Positions 1 through 9,000 of a stretch of DNA of 64,000 bases are shown here, one piece after another. The first letter of the stretch is position 1. Every line of letters begins with the position of its first letter. The notes beneath the pieces are model-generated. The model saw nothing but the letters and a program-made list of their open reading frames with translations. It was not told the DNA's origin and did no database searches. Source of the stretch: Zanthoxylum bungeanum (Eukaryota > Streptophyta > Magnoliopsida > Sapindales > Rutaceae); the NCBI GenBank assembly GCA_019454045.1, contig SKCR01026819.1:21702-85701 (forward strand), given 5' to 3'. Made by a program: the position numbers and the translations under genes.

Positions 1-180
1 CCAAAATGCCCTTTTTTGCCAATTTTCACTGTTTTGCTCCAAATCACCTCCAGAATGTCCTGAAACTTTATTTATCTACAAAATAACACAAAACACATCA
101 AAACATTCACAAAACTCAAGAAACAATACAAAATATTAGGTTAAATGAGTGGGAAATAGTGATATAAATATCACTCATCA
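1..180 (-). repeat. Outer end of 3' LTR of element A (truncated by window)
   Basis: Nearly identical to 7491-7668. In element orientation it begins TGATGAGTG, directly after a polypurine tract, as an LTR should. The rest of the LTR lies left of the window. Confidence 0.85.
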
Positions 181-192
181 CACCCCCAAACC
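181..192 (-). other. Polypurine tract of element A
   Basis: On the minus strand this reads GGTTTGGGGGTG and abuts the LTR terminus TGATGAG. It is the expected plus-strand primer for reverse transcription. The same 12-mer recurs at 1512-1523 and, on the other strand, at 45076-45087 next to the LTR of element B. Confidence 0.8.
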
Positions 193-1511
193 TAACATTT
201 TGCTAGTCCTCGAGCAAAATACAGAATAAAATAATAGAATAAAATTTAACTAAGCCATTTTCGTAGGGATCACGGTTGTATTTAGCATATGCAACAAGCC
301 TTTAAACCCCTAGGTGTCCCTAGTGGACGAGTTGTAGTCTCGTGAGGGTTTACAGCAATGTTACCCACAAACATTTTACAAAAGTAAAAATGCAGTAAAA
401 CTAATGCACACAAAAGCAAAAAGACAAGCGAAAAGAGAATAAAGAAGTTAGTAACTAATCAGGTGAAACTTCTACTACAAGTTACTAGTTGTTTTGTTTC
501 TTTCTAAATTACTAAATAAGTAAATTCTCCGATTATTTTTACCATTCTCCATATACACAGCCAACATAATATTAAACAACTCATTTTTGCCCACAACAGT
601 CATAAGTGCAGTTGATAAGAGAGTAATATTTTTGTCCTAAAGTTCTATCAGATTTCACACCTTTTTGTAGCAATGGAATAATTTTTCTGATTTTTCTGAT
701 TTTTTTTCTTTGCTTTTTTTTTTTTATTTATATACAATACCTTCCGTCTATGTAGCGAGTGTTGGGTCGATGGCTCCCAAACCAGTTGGCTTTAGGGCAC
801 CAGGTGTTAAGACACCCCTACGAACTTAATTACTCAGACTTCAGATATAGATATATTTTTTTTGTAGCATCTTCGATCCATGTAGCGAGCTTTGGGCCAA
901 TGACTCCCAAACCAGTTGGTTTTAGGGCACTAGGTGTTAAAACACCCTTACAGACTTAATAACCCGGATCTTAGATACTTTATTTTTTTACATCAGAAAT
1001 TTTTTTTTTTTTTTTACTCCATCACTATTTAGAGATGCTTCCTCCAATTAAACTAGAGCACGGAATATTACAAACTTTTCAATTACAGCTCATGTCCGTA
1101 TGTTTCCATGTAAATTCATAATACCTGTCAACTGAACATAAGAAGATTCATTTTAGTCAGTTTTATGGAGAATTCACAAATTAAATAATTCAAAATGAAA
1201 TAAACAAAAATTAACTTATTTCAAAATAAGATTGAGATACGTCTCAGGAGCGGAAATTCCTTACTCGGCTATCTCTTACCAATTCCACCTTTTTAGTCAA
1301 AATAAAAACACAAAATATGCAAAATATTTTTGTAATTTTTGAAAAAAATTTCAATTTTTTTGTATTTTTCGAAAAATTTTGGACTAAAAATAAAAACAAC
1401 AAACAAACTAAAAATAAGGTACTAATCAATTAAAGAACTCATATTGATTCTAACGGAATTTTGTTGCATAAATGAAAAATTTAAACGGAAAGTATTAACA
1501 CAAAAGTTATG
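193..1511 (-). other. Non-coding 3' region of element A
   Basis: AT-rich, no credible gene. It matches in reverse complement the 43850-45075 interval of element B, including the 130-bp duplication, so it is a conserved 3' untranslated part of this Athila-like family. Confidence 0.7.
741..1000. repeat. Two tandem copies of a 130-bp unit in the 3' region of element A
   Basis: Units start near 741 and 871 and share the words TGTAGCGAG, CCCAAACCAGTTGG and AGGTGTTAA. The same two-unit structure is present in reverse orientation in element B at about 44275-44515, so the duplication predates the split of the two copies. Confidence 0.8.
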
Positions 1512-1523
1512 CACCCCCAAACC
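1512..1523 (-). other. Second (internal) polypurine-like tract
   Basis: An exact copy of the terminal polypurine 12-mer, placed about 1.3 kb upstream of the 3' LTR and just downstream of the env-position frame. Element B has a matching internal GGTTTGGGGGAG at 43841-43852. Confidence 0.5.
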
Positions 1524-1588
1524 TAAATTAAGCATTGTTCCTAATGCGTTCAAAATATAAATAAATAGTTGGAACAATGGTACCGAGT

Positions 1589-2623
1589 TTACGTGTCTGT
1601 CTCATCCTCGTCGCTATCTGAAAGTGGATCTGGAAACTGTGGAACAGTGATGTGAAAGTCTCTCGCCATATGCTGCAATGCCTGTCCCATGGCAATGTTG
1701 TAATCAGTGAGAAAATCAACACGCCTCTCCAAACGATCAAATCTATCTGAAACTGAACGAGACTGTGCTGCTCTATGTGGCTGAGCTGGTGGCTGCTGTG
1801 TGGAAGAAGATGCTCCAGCTTGAGCTTGTCTCTCTGTTCGGAGTTGCTGGATCAGTCGGGGAGTCAGGGCTGTCATGGGCTGCATAGGTTCTTCTTGTGG
1901 GTCAACTGGAACCATACTTAAAGTGCATAATGAGGTGATCAGGTAAGGGTAATACAGTCCAGCTTGCGATTGGGTAGCAGCCCAAGCAATATTTGTAGAA
2001 ATAAGCACTCCCACATCAATGGATAGCCCCGTCATCAAACAGTACAACAAAACCATCCTCTCCCGGGTGACAAAAGTGATGTGGGTCCCTGGAATGAGTG
2101 ATCTCGTGAGGAAGTGAAACCAAACTCTCGCATCTGGTTTAAGAAACCTGGAGCTCATTTTCATGTATTCCCCACTGCTGCTCATTTCCCAGGTGGCATT
2201 AGGGATACATAACTCATCTGTCATCTGCGAAATCTCAATCTCATTCCTCATTGCAGTATAATCATCCAACTCCATCTCCGGGATCCCATAAAATTTATTG
2301 ATCGTCACCGAATCAAAAGTAACATGTCTCCCTCTTACCATAACCTGATAAGCGACATGCTGAGCAGCATTTGCGTAAAATTCTCGGACAACGGTAATGC
2401 TCGCCGGTCTGGGTTGCTGGCACAGTTTCTGCCAGTGTCTGTCGGTAATCACCCTGTCTATATCTCGAAATAATCCAGAGGGAATCTCAAAGCCTCTCTC
2501 AATGATTCCGACTTTCTTAGTCAGTCCCCTCTCATAGCGCTGTTCTGCAGCTGCTGAGACAAATTTTGTAGTGTCAAAACTGGGTTCAGCAGATGTTGAC
2601 GCTCTGGATCTCTTCGGTGGCAT
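1589..2623 (-). CDS. Retroelement-borne 344-aa protein, putative plant transposon protein family
   Basis: An uninterrupted 344-codon frame from ATG to stop in the env-like position of element A, between the pol remnant and the 3' LTR. The N-terminus is basic and low-complexity (MPPKRSRAS), as in a nuclear-targeting tail. A folded central part of roughly residues 30-235 holds the signature REFYANA...VTINKFYGIPEME and a hydrophobic block near 165-225. Then comes a Gln/Ala/Pro-rich linker, a predicted helical segment (RFDRLERRVDFL) and a very acidic tail (SDSDEDETD). This looks like the plant family annotated only as putative plant transposon protein domain, whose function is unknown. No signal peptide or clear membrane span supports an envelope role. 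It is the only intact frame in the element, hinting at recent selection or youth. An ATG slightly downstream cannot be excluded. Confidence 0.6.
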   Translation of the reverse strand: MPPKRSRASTSAEPSFDTTKFVSAAAEQRYERGLTKKVGIIERGFEIPSGLFRDIDRVITDRHWQKLCQQPRPASITVVREFYANAAQHVAYQVMVRGRHVTFDSVTINKFYGIPEMELDDYTAMRNEIEISQMTDELCIPNATWEMSSSGEYMKMSSRFLKPDARVWFHFLTRSLIPGTHITFVTRERMVLLYCLMTGLSIDVGVLISTNIAWAATQSQAGLYYPYLITSLCTLSMVPVDPQEEPMQPMTALTPRLIQQLRTERQAQAGASSSTQQPPAQPHRAAQSRSVSDRFDRLERRVDFLTDYNIAMGQALQHMARDFHITVPQFPDPLSDSDEDETDT

Positions 2624-3960
2624 TTTTAGAAATTTCGACAGAATCTCCTCTGTTTTTCCTCAAATCCTCAATAACACAAAACACCAAAATCACCGCAAAC
2701 ACTCCAAATCAATCGGTCACCGCACTTCGCCCCCAATTACTACGAATCAAATTAATCCACAATCCAACACTTCGCAATTCAAAATTCCCAAATCAAACAC
2801 ACCATAATTCAAACCTAATTACCAAATTAATTTACCAATTACCAAATCAAATTTATCAAATTATTACCGTTACTTTTGAATTCTGATTTTGGCAGTGGTG
2901 ATACTCTCGGCAGTGAAGATTTGGTGGCTGTTACGGTGGTTCACGGTTTCTGGTGTGTTGGTTGTTGGACGGCAGTGATGGTCACGGCTTCTCTTGGTTC
3001 TCGGTTTGGGTGTCTCGGCTGTGGTGGTGCGGTTCAGGCGAAATGGTTGCAGTCTCGGTTTGGTCGCAGGTGATGGCTTCTGGTTTGGTCGATGGAAGGC
3101 CGATTTGGTTCGTTGGCTCGCGGTTGAGTCACGGCAGGGGTGGCTCGTGGTGGTTGCTCACGGTGTGGATCTCGGCTTGTGGTGGCTGGATTTTGGTTGG
3201 TGAAGATGGCTCACGGCAGATCTTGGTGTTTGGTGAGTGCTTACTGTGATGATTCTCGGTGATGTTGGTGCAGTTGGTGGGTCATGGTTGGCTTTGCAAT
3301 GGCGGATTCGAGGCTAGTAGTGTCTCGGCTGGTGGATCTCTCGGTGATGGTAGCTAACACTCGTGGTGGTGAGGCGGTTCTCGGTGTTGAGGCTCAGTTT
3401 TGGGTCTCGGTTTTGGTTTGTGGTTGGTCACGGCAAGGGTGGTAATGGCTCTCGGTGGGTTGGCTTTGATAGATCTCGGCGGTGGTCTTGGGTGTTGGTT
3501 GTCTCTCGGTGGTGAGGTTCACGGCAGATCTGGCTCGGCAAAGGTGGCTGAACGGTAGTGATGGCTGGTTCGGTTGATGCTGGTGCGGTTGTGGTTGGCG
3601 ATGGATCTCGGTTTGCTGGTGGTTGTTGGTGCGGCTGGTGGTTGAAGATGAAGAAGATGAAGAGTGAAAGGAGATACTGCCAGCACCTGTTTTGTGTCTC
3701 TGATTTGAGTCAGCGTCGCGACGCTAAAATTATTATTATTATTTTTTTTTTTGGCAAAACCATGTCTTGCGACAGATAAATCCATAAGACTTCTTACTCG
3801 GCCGTCTTTTCTGGATTGACTTTGTATCTTCGTGATTTTGTCAAATTTTTATTTTGAAAATCCCGCTTGTACTGGCTTGCTTTGTCCTGATAAATTCCAT
3901 TTTAATTTTTCCTGCAAAAATAACACAAATCAAAAAGTTCACACACAAAAATAAATAAAT
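2624..3960. other. G/T-rich low-complexity spacer of element A
   Basis: From about 2880 to 3660 the plus strand is strongly G/T-rich and repeats TCTCGG, CACGGC and GGTGGT words in no fixed period. Small open frames across it are by-products of the base skew. A 14-bp palindrome AGCGTCGCGACGCT lies at 3712-3725, followed by an ATT microsatellite near 3730. In element orientation the spacer forms the leader of the 344-aa frame. Confidence 0.6.
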
Positions 3961-3982
3961 AAATAAATTACAACAAATTGCA

Positions 3983-5308
3983 TGGGTTGCCTCCCTGCTA
4001 GCGCTAAATTTTTCGTCTTCAGCCAGACGTGACTGAAATTCATCTGTTAAGGAGGTTTCAGTGTCGTTTTGGATGTCCTATCAAAGACAATCCCGTGAGC
4101 GTTGCTTTTGAATGGTCTCTTCCAACGGTAAAGTGGCAAAAAGAATTTTGTCTCATTCAGTGCTCGTGTCACTTTTTTGCTCCTTATTGTTCCAGTGGTT
4201 CCTGCAAAGAAAGAAAGAAAATCAGGAGGTCTCGTATGATGCTTGACTTGGAATGGAAATTCCATTTTGTCAAGCTTCTGAGTGGTTTCTTTGATTTGTA
4301 CTCCCCAAAACAGCGATGTTTTTCCTGAATGCTCTGGATCTTTAATAAAGTCAGACATTTGCTCCTCCATTTGCTCTGCTTCTTGCTCCACCTTTTCTTC
4401 ACAGATGTATTTGAAAATTTCTGCATTAAGCTCTTCATCTGTCATCTGTGAAATACATGTTTCAAAATTGTCAACCTGAAAAGAAATGTTAGATTTTAGG
4501 TCTTCATCCTCTGATCTGGTTGAAGTTATTGGCTCAGGTAGATCTTCATCAAACATTTGTGCAATGGAATCTCCAAGATCTTCATTTTGAGGATACAGAA
4601 TTTCATCCTCAATTTTTGATGCAGTTGGAACAAATATTTCAGCTTCATCTTCGTCAGAATCTGAATAATAGAAATCAAATCGAGACTTTGCCGGTTCGGG
4701 TTCCTGAACTGATACCTCTGGTTGTTGATACTGCTCAGCCTCCTCCTCTGTTAAGGTGTCATCGTGAAATGTTTGGTACTCTGAGGTTTCATCAGTGTCA
4801 TCTGAAACTGGTTCTTGAGGTATGATGTTCTGGTTTTCTATTAATTGTCTGATCTGATCTGTCATTCTTTGTATGGATTCTGCGTTACTCTGAATTTGTG
4901 CATCAAATCGAGCTTCTTGTTCTTTGAACATGTGAATCAATTGATCTTCCTCGGATTGTTGTGGTTCTTGATAAGGATCAAAGGAAGATGGTGGATAAGA
5001 TGGAAAATGTGATGGTTCTGTGAAATATGTTGGCTCATCATACCATGAAGGATTTTGATAGTTCTGCCACCCTGAATTATAATTGTACTCGCAATAATCG
5101 CTTGGGTGGTTACCATTACATATGTCACATCTCTACATTGAGTTCTGTGAGCAAAAGTAGTATTGCTTGGTTCTGGCATCCAGTGATAGTCATTGGGCTC
5201 AACAACAGGCCTCAGAAAACCGGACTGTTGCTCCCAGATTTGGGGTGTATCTTCTTGTAAAGTTCGTGATTTCTCAATTTCCCAATAATGTTCCATTTTT
5301 TTAATCAC
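3983..5308 (-). pseudogene. Gag C-terminus fused to the pol tail (Athila-like), truncated
   Basis: Two overlapping minus-strand frames (5308-4937 and 4940-4047) are one broken gene. The first has the Athila gag segment FLRPVVEPNDYHWMPEPSN. Near 5140-5100 a one-base shift splits a zinc-knuckle-like region (C-x2-C...H-x4-C). The second frame continues with a Gln/Glu-rich stretch (EARFDAQIQSNAESIQRM) and an acidic region rich in E and D. It then runs into sequence resembling the end of Athila pol, finishing with the conserved GGGAGGCAACCCA block near 3983-4004. The gag N-terminus, protease, reverse transcriptase and integrase are absent: the frame starts only about 100 bp after the primer site. 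Element C at 46099-46365 shows the same abbreviated gag start. Confidence 0.65.
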
Positions 5309-5408
5309 CTGAAAACAAAAGAAATAAAAATTACAAAATAAAAGAAAGAAAATTAGATATAAGTAAATTAGATAGTTTCAAAATTAACAACTCAAGAAAA
5401 TTAAGTCA

Positions 5409-5423
5409 CCGGCAACGGCGCCA
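5409..5423 (-). other. Primer-binding site (tRNA-Asp type) of element A
   Basis: On the minus strand this reads TGGCGCCGTTGCCGG, complementary to the 3' end of plant tRNA-Asp, the usual primer of Athila elements. It sits 6 nt inside the LTR edge at 5430. Confidence 0.85.
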
Positions 5424-6350
5424 AAAACTTGACCGGCGTAAACACACACGTATAACGCAAGCGCACGTATCGTTCAAGTAGTATAAAAATATCGATCCCA
5501 CGAGGACTTAATTCCTACTTTTGTTATTAATTGTTGAATCTATTTATTTACAAATATCTAATTAAATGGAGATGAGAGAGATTGTTTGTTTGTTTGGTTG
5601 AATGTGGCTTTGCAAAATAAATAAATAAATAAAAAGACAAAAGAAAATACTAAGGAAAATAACAAAAGACACAAAGATCTAGGGTTGTGATTTATTCCAA
5701 TATCATTATAAAGATGAAGTGATTATTATATAGTTAGGAAATACAATGATTTATTAACCTGGAACACGAAATTATGCGAAAGCATCTGTCGATGGTCAGA
5801 CACAAATACCCAGTATAACCCAATTGAACCATATTCCTATGTCAACCACATTATCTGGATTCATTAAGATTAAGTTCCAATTATGGCTACCCTCGCCCGA
5901 CAGGTATATTCCTATCCTGTAAGGAAATCTATTGAAAGGGTTATCTATCCTCAAGGAAGATCGTGGGCTATTGAGTCTAAGGTCTTAAACTTAAAATCCC
6001 TATGTCTAGTTCATTTTAAGTTTACCTAATCAATTTTATTAATGGCCAATTAATAAAAAGCATTAAGATTAAGACTCAATAAATAAATCTTTATAATACC
6101 CAAACTATAATCTAACCCTTATAAACTGGTGATATTGAAATTCATTACAACCCCAGATAACTATTTAGTTACAACACATAACTAGGACTAATAACTGAAA
6201 AGTAAAAGACATAAAGTAAAAATGCTGAAAAGTAAATACTGAAAAGTAAATTGCAATAAAATAAAATGCTAAGGTAAAAGAATTACTTTTACTACTACTA
6301 ATTTAGATATCTCCCATAAAATAATATATAAACTTGTGATATTATTTAAC

Positions 6351-6550
6351 CAACCGACCAATCTGGCGGTATCCTGATTAAGTCCAATTAAGTCCAACCA
6401 GCCATATAGGCGGTAATATTTGTCCATAATCCAGCCATAAAGGCGGTACCAAAATAAATTTATCAACCGACCAATCTGGCGGTATCCTTGATTAATCAGG
6501 TTCAAACCAACAGAAAATAAATATACCAACCGACCAATATAGCGGTATCC
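6351..6550. repeat. Three short repeats in the R/U5 part of the LTR
   Basis: The word CAACCGACCAATCTGGCGG (last copy with two changes) starts at 6351, 6464 and 6527, each followed by GTATCC. Related CCAGCCATA..GGCGGTA words lie between. Function unknown. Confidence 0.7.
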
Positions 6551-6852
6551 TTTATTAATCAGTATTTTAAATAGTTAATATATTATTTTTAAGGGAGATT
6601 AATCTAAATAGTAACAGTAAAAGAATTACCTTTCACCCTAGCTGGGAAATTACTTTCTCATGAATAGTAAAAACTGTAAAAAGTAAAAAGTAAAAATTAA
6701 ATTACTATTATTACAAATGGTAATTAAAATAAATTACAAATAAATAAATTAAAAAAACTAAAAATAAAAATAAAAATTCTAGAGAGAGAAACTCTCTCTA
6801 GAGAGAGAAATCAAGAGAGAGATAGGTGTCTAAAATTCTGAAATTCGCGCAG

Positions 6853-6861
6853 TATTTATAG
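6853..6861 (-). promoter_or_regulatory. LTR TATA box, element A
   Basis: Minus strand CTATAAATA, followed about 30 bp downstream by a CT/AG-rich region around 6780-6830 that would hold the transcript start. Two GCGTCGCGACGC palindromes lie 20 and 43 bp upstream. Confidence 0.65.
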
Positions 6862-6880
6862 AAATATTTTTCACTGTTCC

Positions 6881-6917
6881 AGCGTCGCGACGCCAAGGAC
6901 CTCAGCGTCGCGACGCT
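6881..6917. repeat. Pair of GCGTCGCGACGC palindromes
   Basis: CpG-rich perfect palindromes at 6881-6894 (13 of 14 matching) and 6904-6917 (14-bp AGCGTCGCGACGCT). Further copies at 7445-7456, an altered one at 7468-7479, and 3712-3725 in the element interior. Confidence 0.85.
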
Positions 6918-6935
6918 GGATTTGTCACTGTTTGT

Positions 6936-7424
6936 CGACGTGGCACGATGAGAAGGCGACACGTGGTATGGCGGCTGACTGTTCACGCGACACGTGTCAA
7001 GGCGGCTAAGACTCAATTATTGTGATGACGTCATTGATGACGTCATGCTGATGTGGCGATGACGTGGCGCTGACGTGGCGATGACGTGGCGTTGGCGTGT
7101 GTTGCAATTGTCGGCACAATAGGATTGCGACACGTGGCGACACGTGTCAAGTTGTGATTGGCTGAGGCTGACGTGGCAAGTTGACTAGGTTGACCTGCTG
7201 ACGTGGACGATGATGTGGCATGACACATGGCAAAGTTGACTCGTTGACCGCTGACGTGGCTGATGACGAGGCGACACGTGTCAAGTCAAAGTGTCGGCAG
7301 CATATGATGTTGACACGTGGCACGGCGCACGTTAGCAGATTCGTTGTGATGGTGACACGTGGCACGGCGCATTTTAGAAAAGTCAAACTTCTCAAATCCT
7401 GCTCAGTTGACCAGGCGTACGTTA
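6936..7424. promoter_or_regulatory. Dense ACGT-core site cluster in LTR U3
   Basis: By eye about 18 ACGT cores: repeated GACACGTGGC, GACACGTGTC, TGACGTGGC and two GATGACGTCAT sites, mixed with several TTGAC words. These are the cores bound by plant bZIP/bHLH (ACGT) and WRKY (TTGAC) factors. They lie directly upstream of the LTR TATA box in element orientation, where U3 enhancers are expected. Binding itself is inference. Confidence 0.6.
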
Positions 7425-7668
7425 GCAGATTCGGCGCATTCTTGGCGTCGCGACGCGGAAGGTCTGGGCGGCGCGACGCTGGAATTTACCAAAATGCCCT
7501 TTTTCGCCAATTTTCACTGTTTTGCTCCAAATCACCTCCAGAATGTCCTGAAACTTTATTTATCTACAAAATAACACAAAACACATCAAAACATTCACAA
7601 AACTCAAGAAACAATACAAAATATTAGGTTAAATGAGTGGGAAATAGTGATATAAATACCACTCATCA

Positions 7669-9000
7669 GTTTTATACTTCGTGTTGAAACTCTTTGAATT
7701 TATCAAAAGTTTTCGATTTATGTTTCACAAGAAACACATAACCATAACGCGATGCCACATCCGTAAAGGTTACGAAGTGTTCATATTCACCTCTAGCCTA
7801 ACTAGATATAGGCCCACTTACGTCACTATGAACGAGGGCTAACAGATCGGTGGCACTTGCACTTTTACCAAGTAAAAGGTGTTTTAGGCATTTTGCCTAA
7901 TAAACTAGATTCGTAGACATCATTTGAATAGAATCAAATCTGTCCTAGTACCCACTCTTTGAAAGTGTGGATATACGATTCTTGTTAATGTGTCCCAGAC
8001 AACAATGCCACAAATAAATCTCATCTGATTTATTCAGTTTGAGCTATTTGTTTGTCATGTCATATGTATGAGATTCATTTATATTCTAAATATAAATATT
8101 GTTATTCACATCTAATGTGCTTATCTCAATATCATCTTTATAAAATAAAACACTTAGTGTTCTAGAATATAAAGGTATACCCGCAACGGGTTAAACTTAG
8201 ATATAGAGATAATGTTTCTAGTCAAACTAGGTACATTATAACAGTTTCCTAATTTAAGTACATACTCAAAGGGTAGTTCCTAAACTTAGGTTTCTACGGT
8301 TAAAACAGCGACTCTCGTCCTATTTCCGACTCGTAGGTTGATCTCAACTGAAGTCAGTATCCTGCTAATCAACAGATTTTGCACATCAGTACATATCTAT
8401 GTACAACACTTAGTATCAAAAATCCAATTTTGAAATTAATAGTGAACATGTTTTTGACAAACATACTCGAAGCCGGAGCCTTGCCCCTCTTCACTTCCTT
8501 CATGTCTACCTTGTCCATACGGCAGTCATGCTTCCAGTGACCCCGTTTGCCACAGTTTAGGCAGACATCTTGGGATATGTCATTTGTCTTCCTAGAAGAC
8601 TGTGATGATTTTGCATTTGCCCCTTTTTAGAAGCTCCGGCTCTGCCTCCTTGAGCATAGCCATCAACTCTCCAAGAGTTTACTCTTGGTTCATAATGAAC
8701 CTGCCCCAGCTTTTGGGTAGAGACTATAAGATCAAATCTTTGGTAGTCTTGGCTACGTATGTAATGCCCAGCTAACCTATCTGATCGATGTTAGCAATCA
8801 TCTGCGACACCTAGTGCTCGACAGATGTACCCTCTGACATACACAAGCGAAAGAGCTTCTTTTGCAATTAGTATTTCTAAGATCTAAGAATAGATCAATG
8901 AAGATCTTTAATTTCATCATCATGGTACAAGGATCTAATCCTTAATATTGACGACGGAATTAAAGTGTCATTGCATTAAGCATAAAGGATTGAGCACTAA
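7669..9000 (-). pseudogene. Degenerate Copia gag-protease-integrase (copy 1)
   Basis: Translated piecewise on the minus strand, 9000-8460 gives gag fragments ending in an intact-looking zinc knuckle CLNCGKRGHWKHDC at about 8522-8563. Next come a protease-like region (8460-8200), the GAG-pre-integrase region (8050-7900) and the start of the integrase core (7860-7669, TDV..YEYFVTFTD-like). Stops and shifts break every frame, so no long reading frame survives. The homologous stretch in copy 2 is 50640-51940. Confidence 0.7.

Larger units (their letters stand above)
1..7668 (-). mobile_element. Athila-like non-autonomous LTR retrotransposon (element A)
   Basis: Bases 1-180 and 7491-7668 are near-identical and both end in CACTCATCA, so they are the outer ends of two LTRs of one minus-strand element. 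Reading the minus strand, the order is 5' LTR (7668 to 5430), a primer site matching tRNA-Asp, a short gag remnant, the tail of pol, a G/T-rich spacer, a long open frame in the env-like position, a polypurine tract, and the 3' LTR that leaves the window. The tRNA-Asp primer, the TTTGGGGGTG polypurine tract and the GGGAGGCAACCCA tail of pol are hallmarks of plant Athila Gypsy elements. Protease, reverse transcriptase and integrase are missing, so it would depend on a relative. It interrupts a Copia element, whose integrase region begins at 7669. Confidence 0.85.
5430..7668 (-). repeat. 5' LTR of element A (about 2.24 kb)
   Basis: Bounded by TG..CA: TGATGAGTGG on the minus strand at 7668 and the CA next to the primer site at 5430. 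U3 is 7668 to about 6830, with a TATA box at 6853-6861. R/U5 is long and AT-rich. Contains CpG palindromes, an ACGT-core cluster and three CGACCAATCTGGCGGTATCC repeats. Small frames inside are not genes. Confidence 0.85.

Noticed and set aside
1589..2623. Retroviral-type envelope gene
   Set aside because: No signal peptide, cleavage site or convincing membrane anchor; the sequence fits a plant transposon protein family better.
2953..3249. 98-codon plus-strand frame in the G/T-rich block
   Set aside because: Composition artefact (Trp/Gly/Val-rich), antisense to the element, no homology recognised.
5409..5423. tRNA gene fragments (also near 11494, 21474, 37766, 48975)
   Set aside because: Only the 3'-end complement is present, next to LTRs; these are primer-binding sites.
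7220..7627. 135-codon plus-strand frame in LTR U3
   Set aside because: Antisense to the element, spans the ACGT array, no domain.
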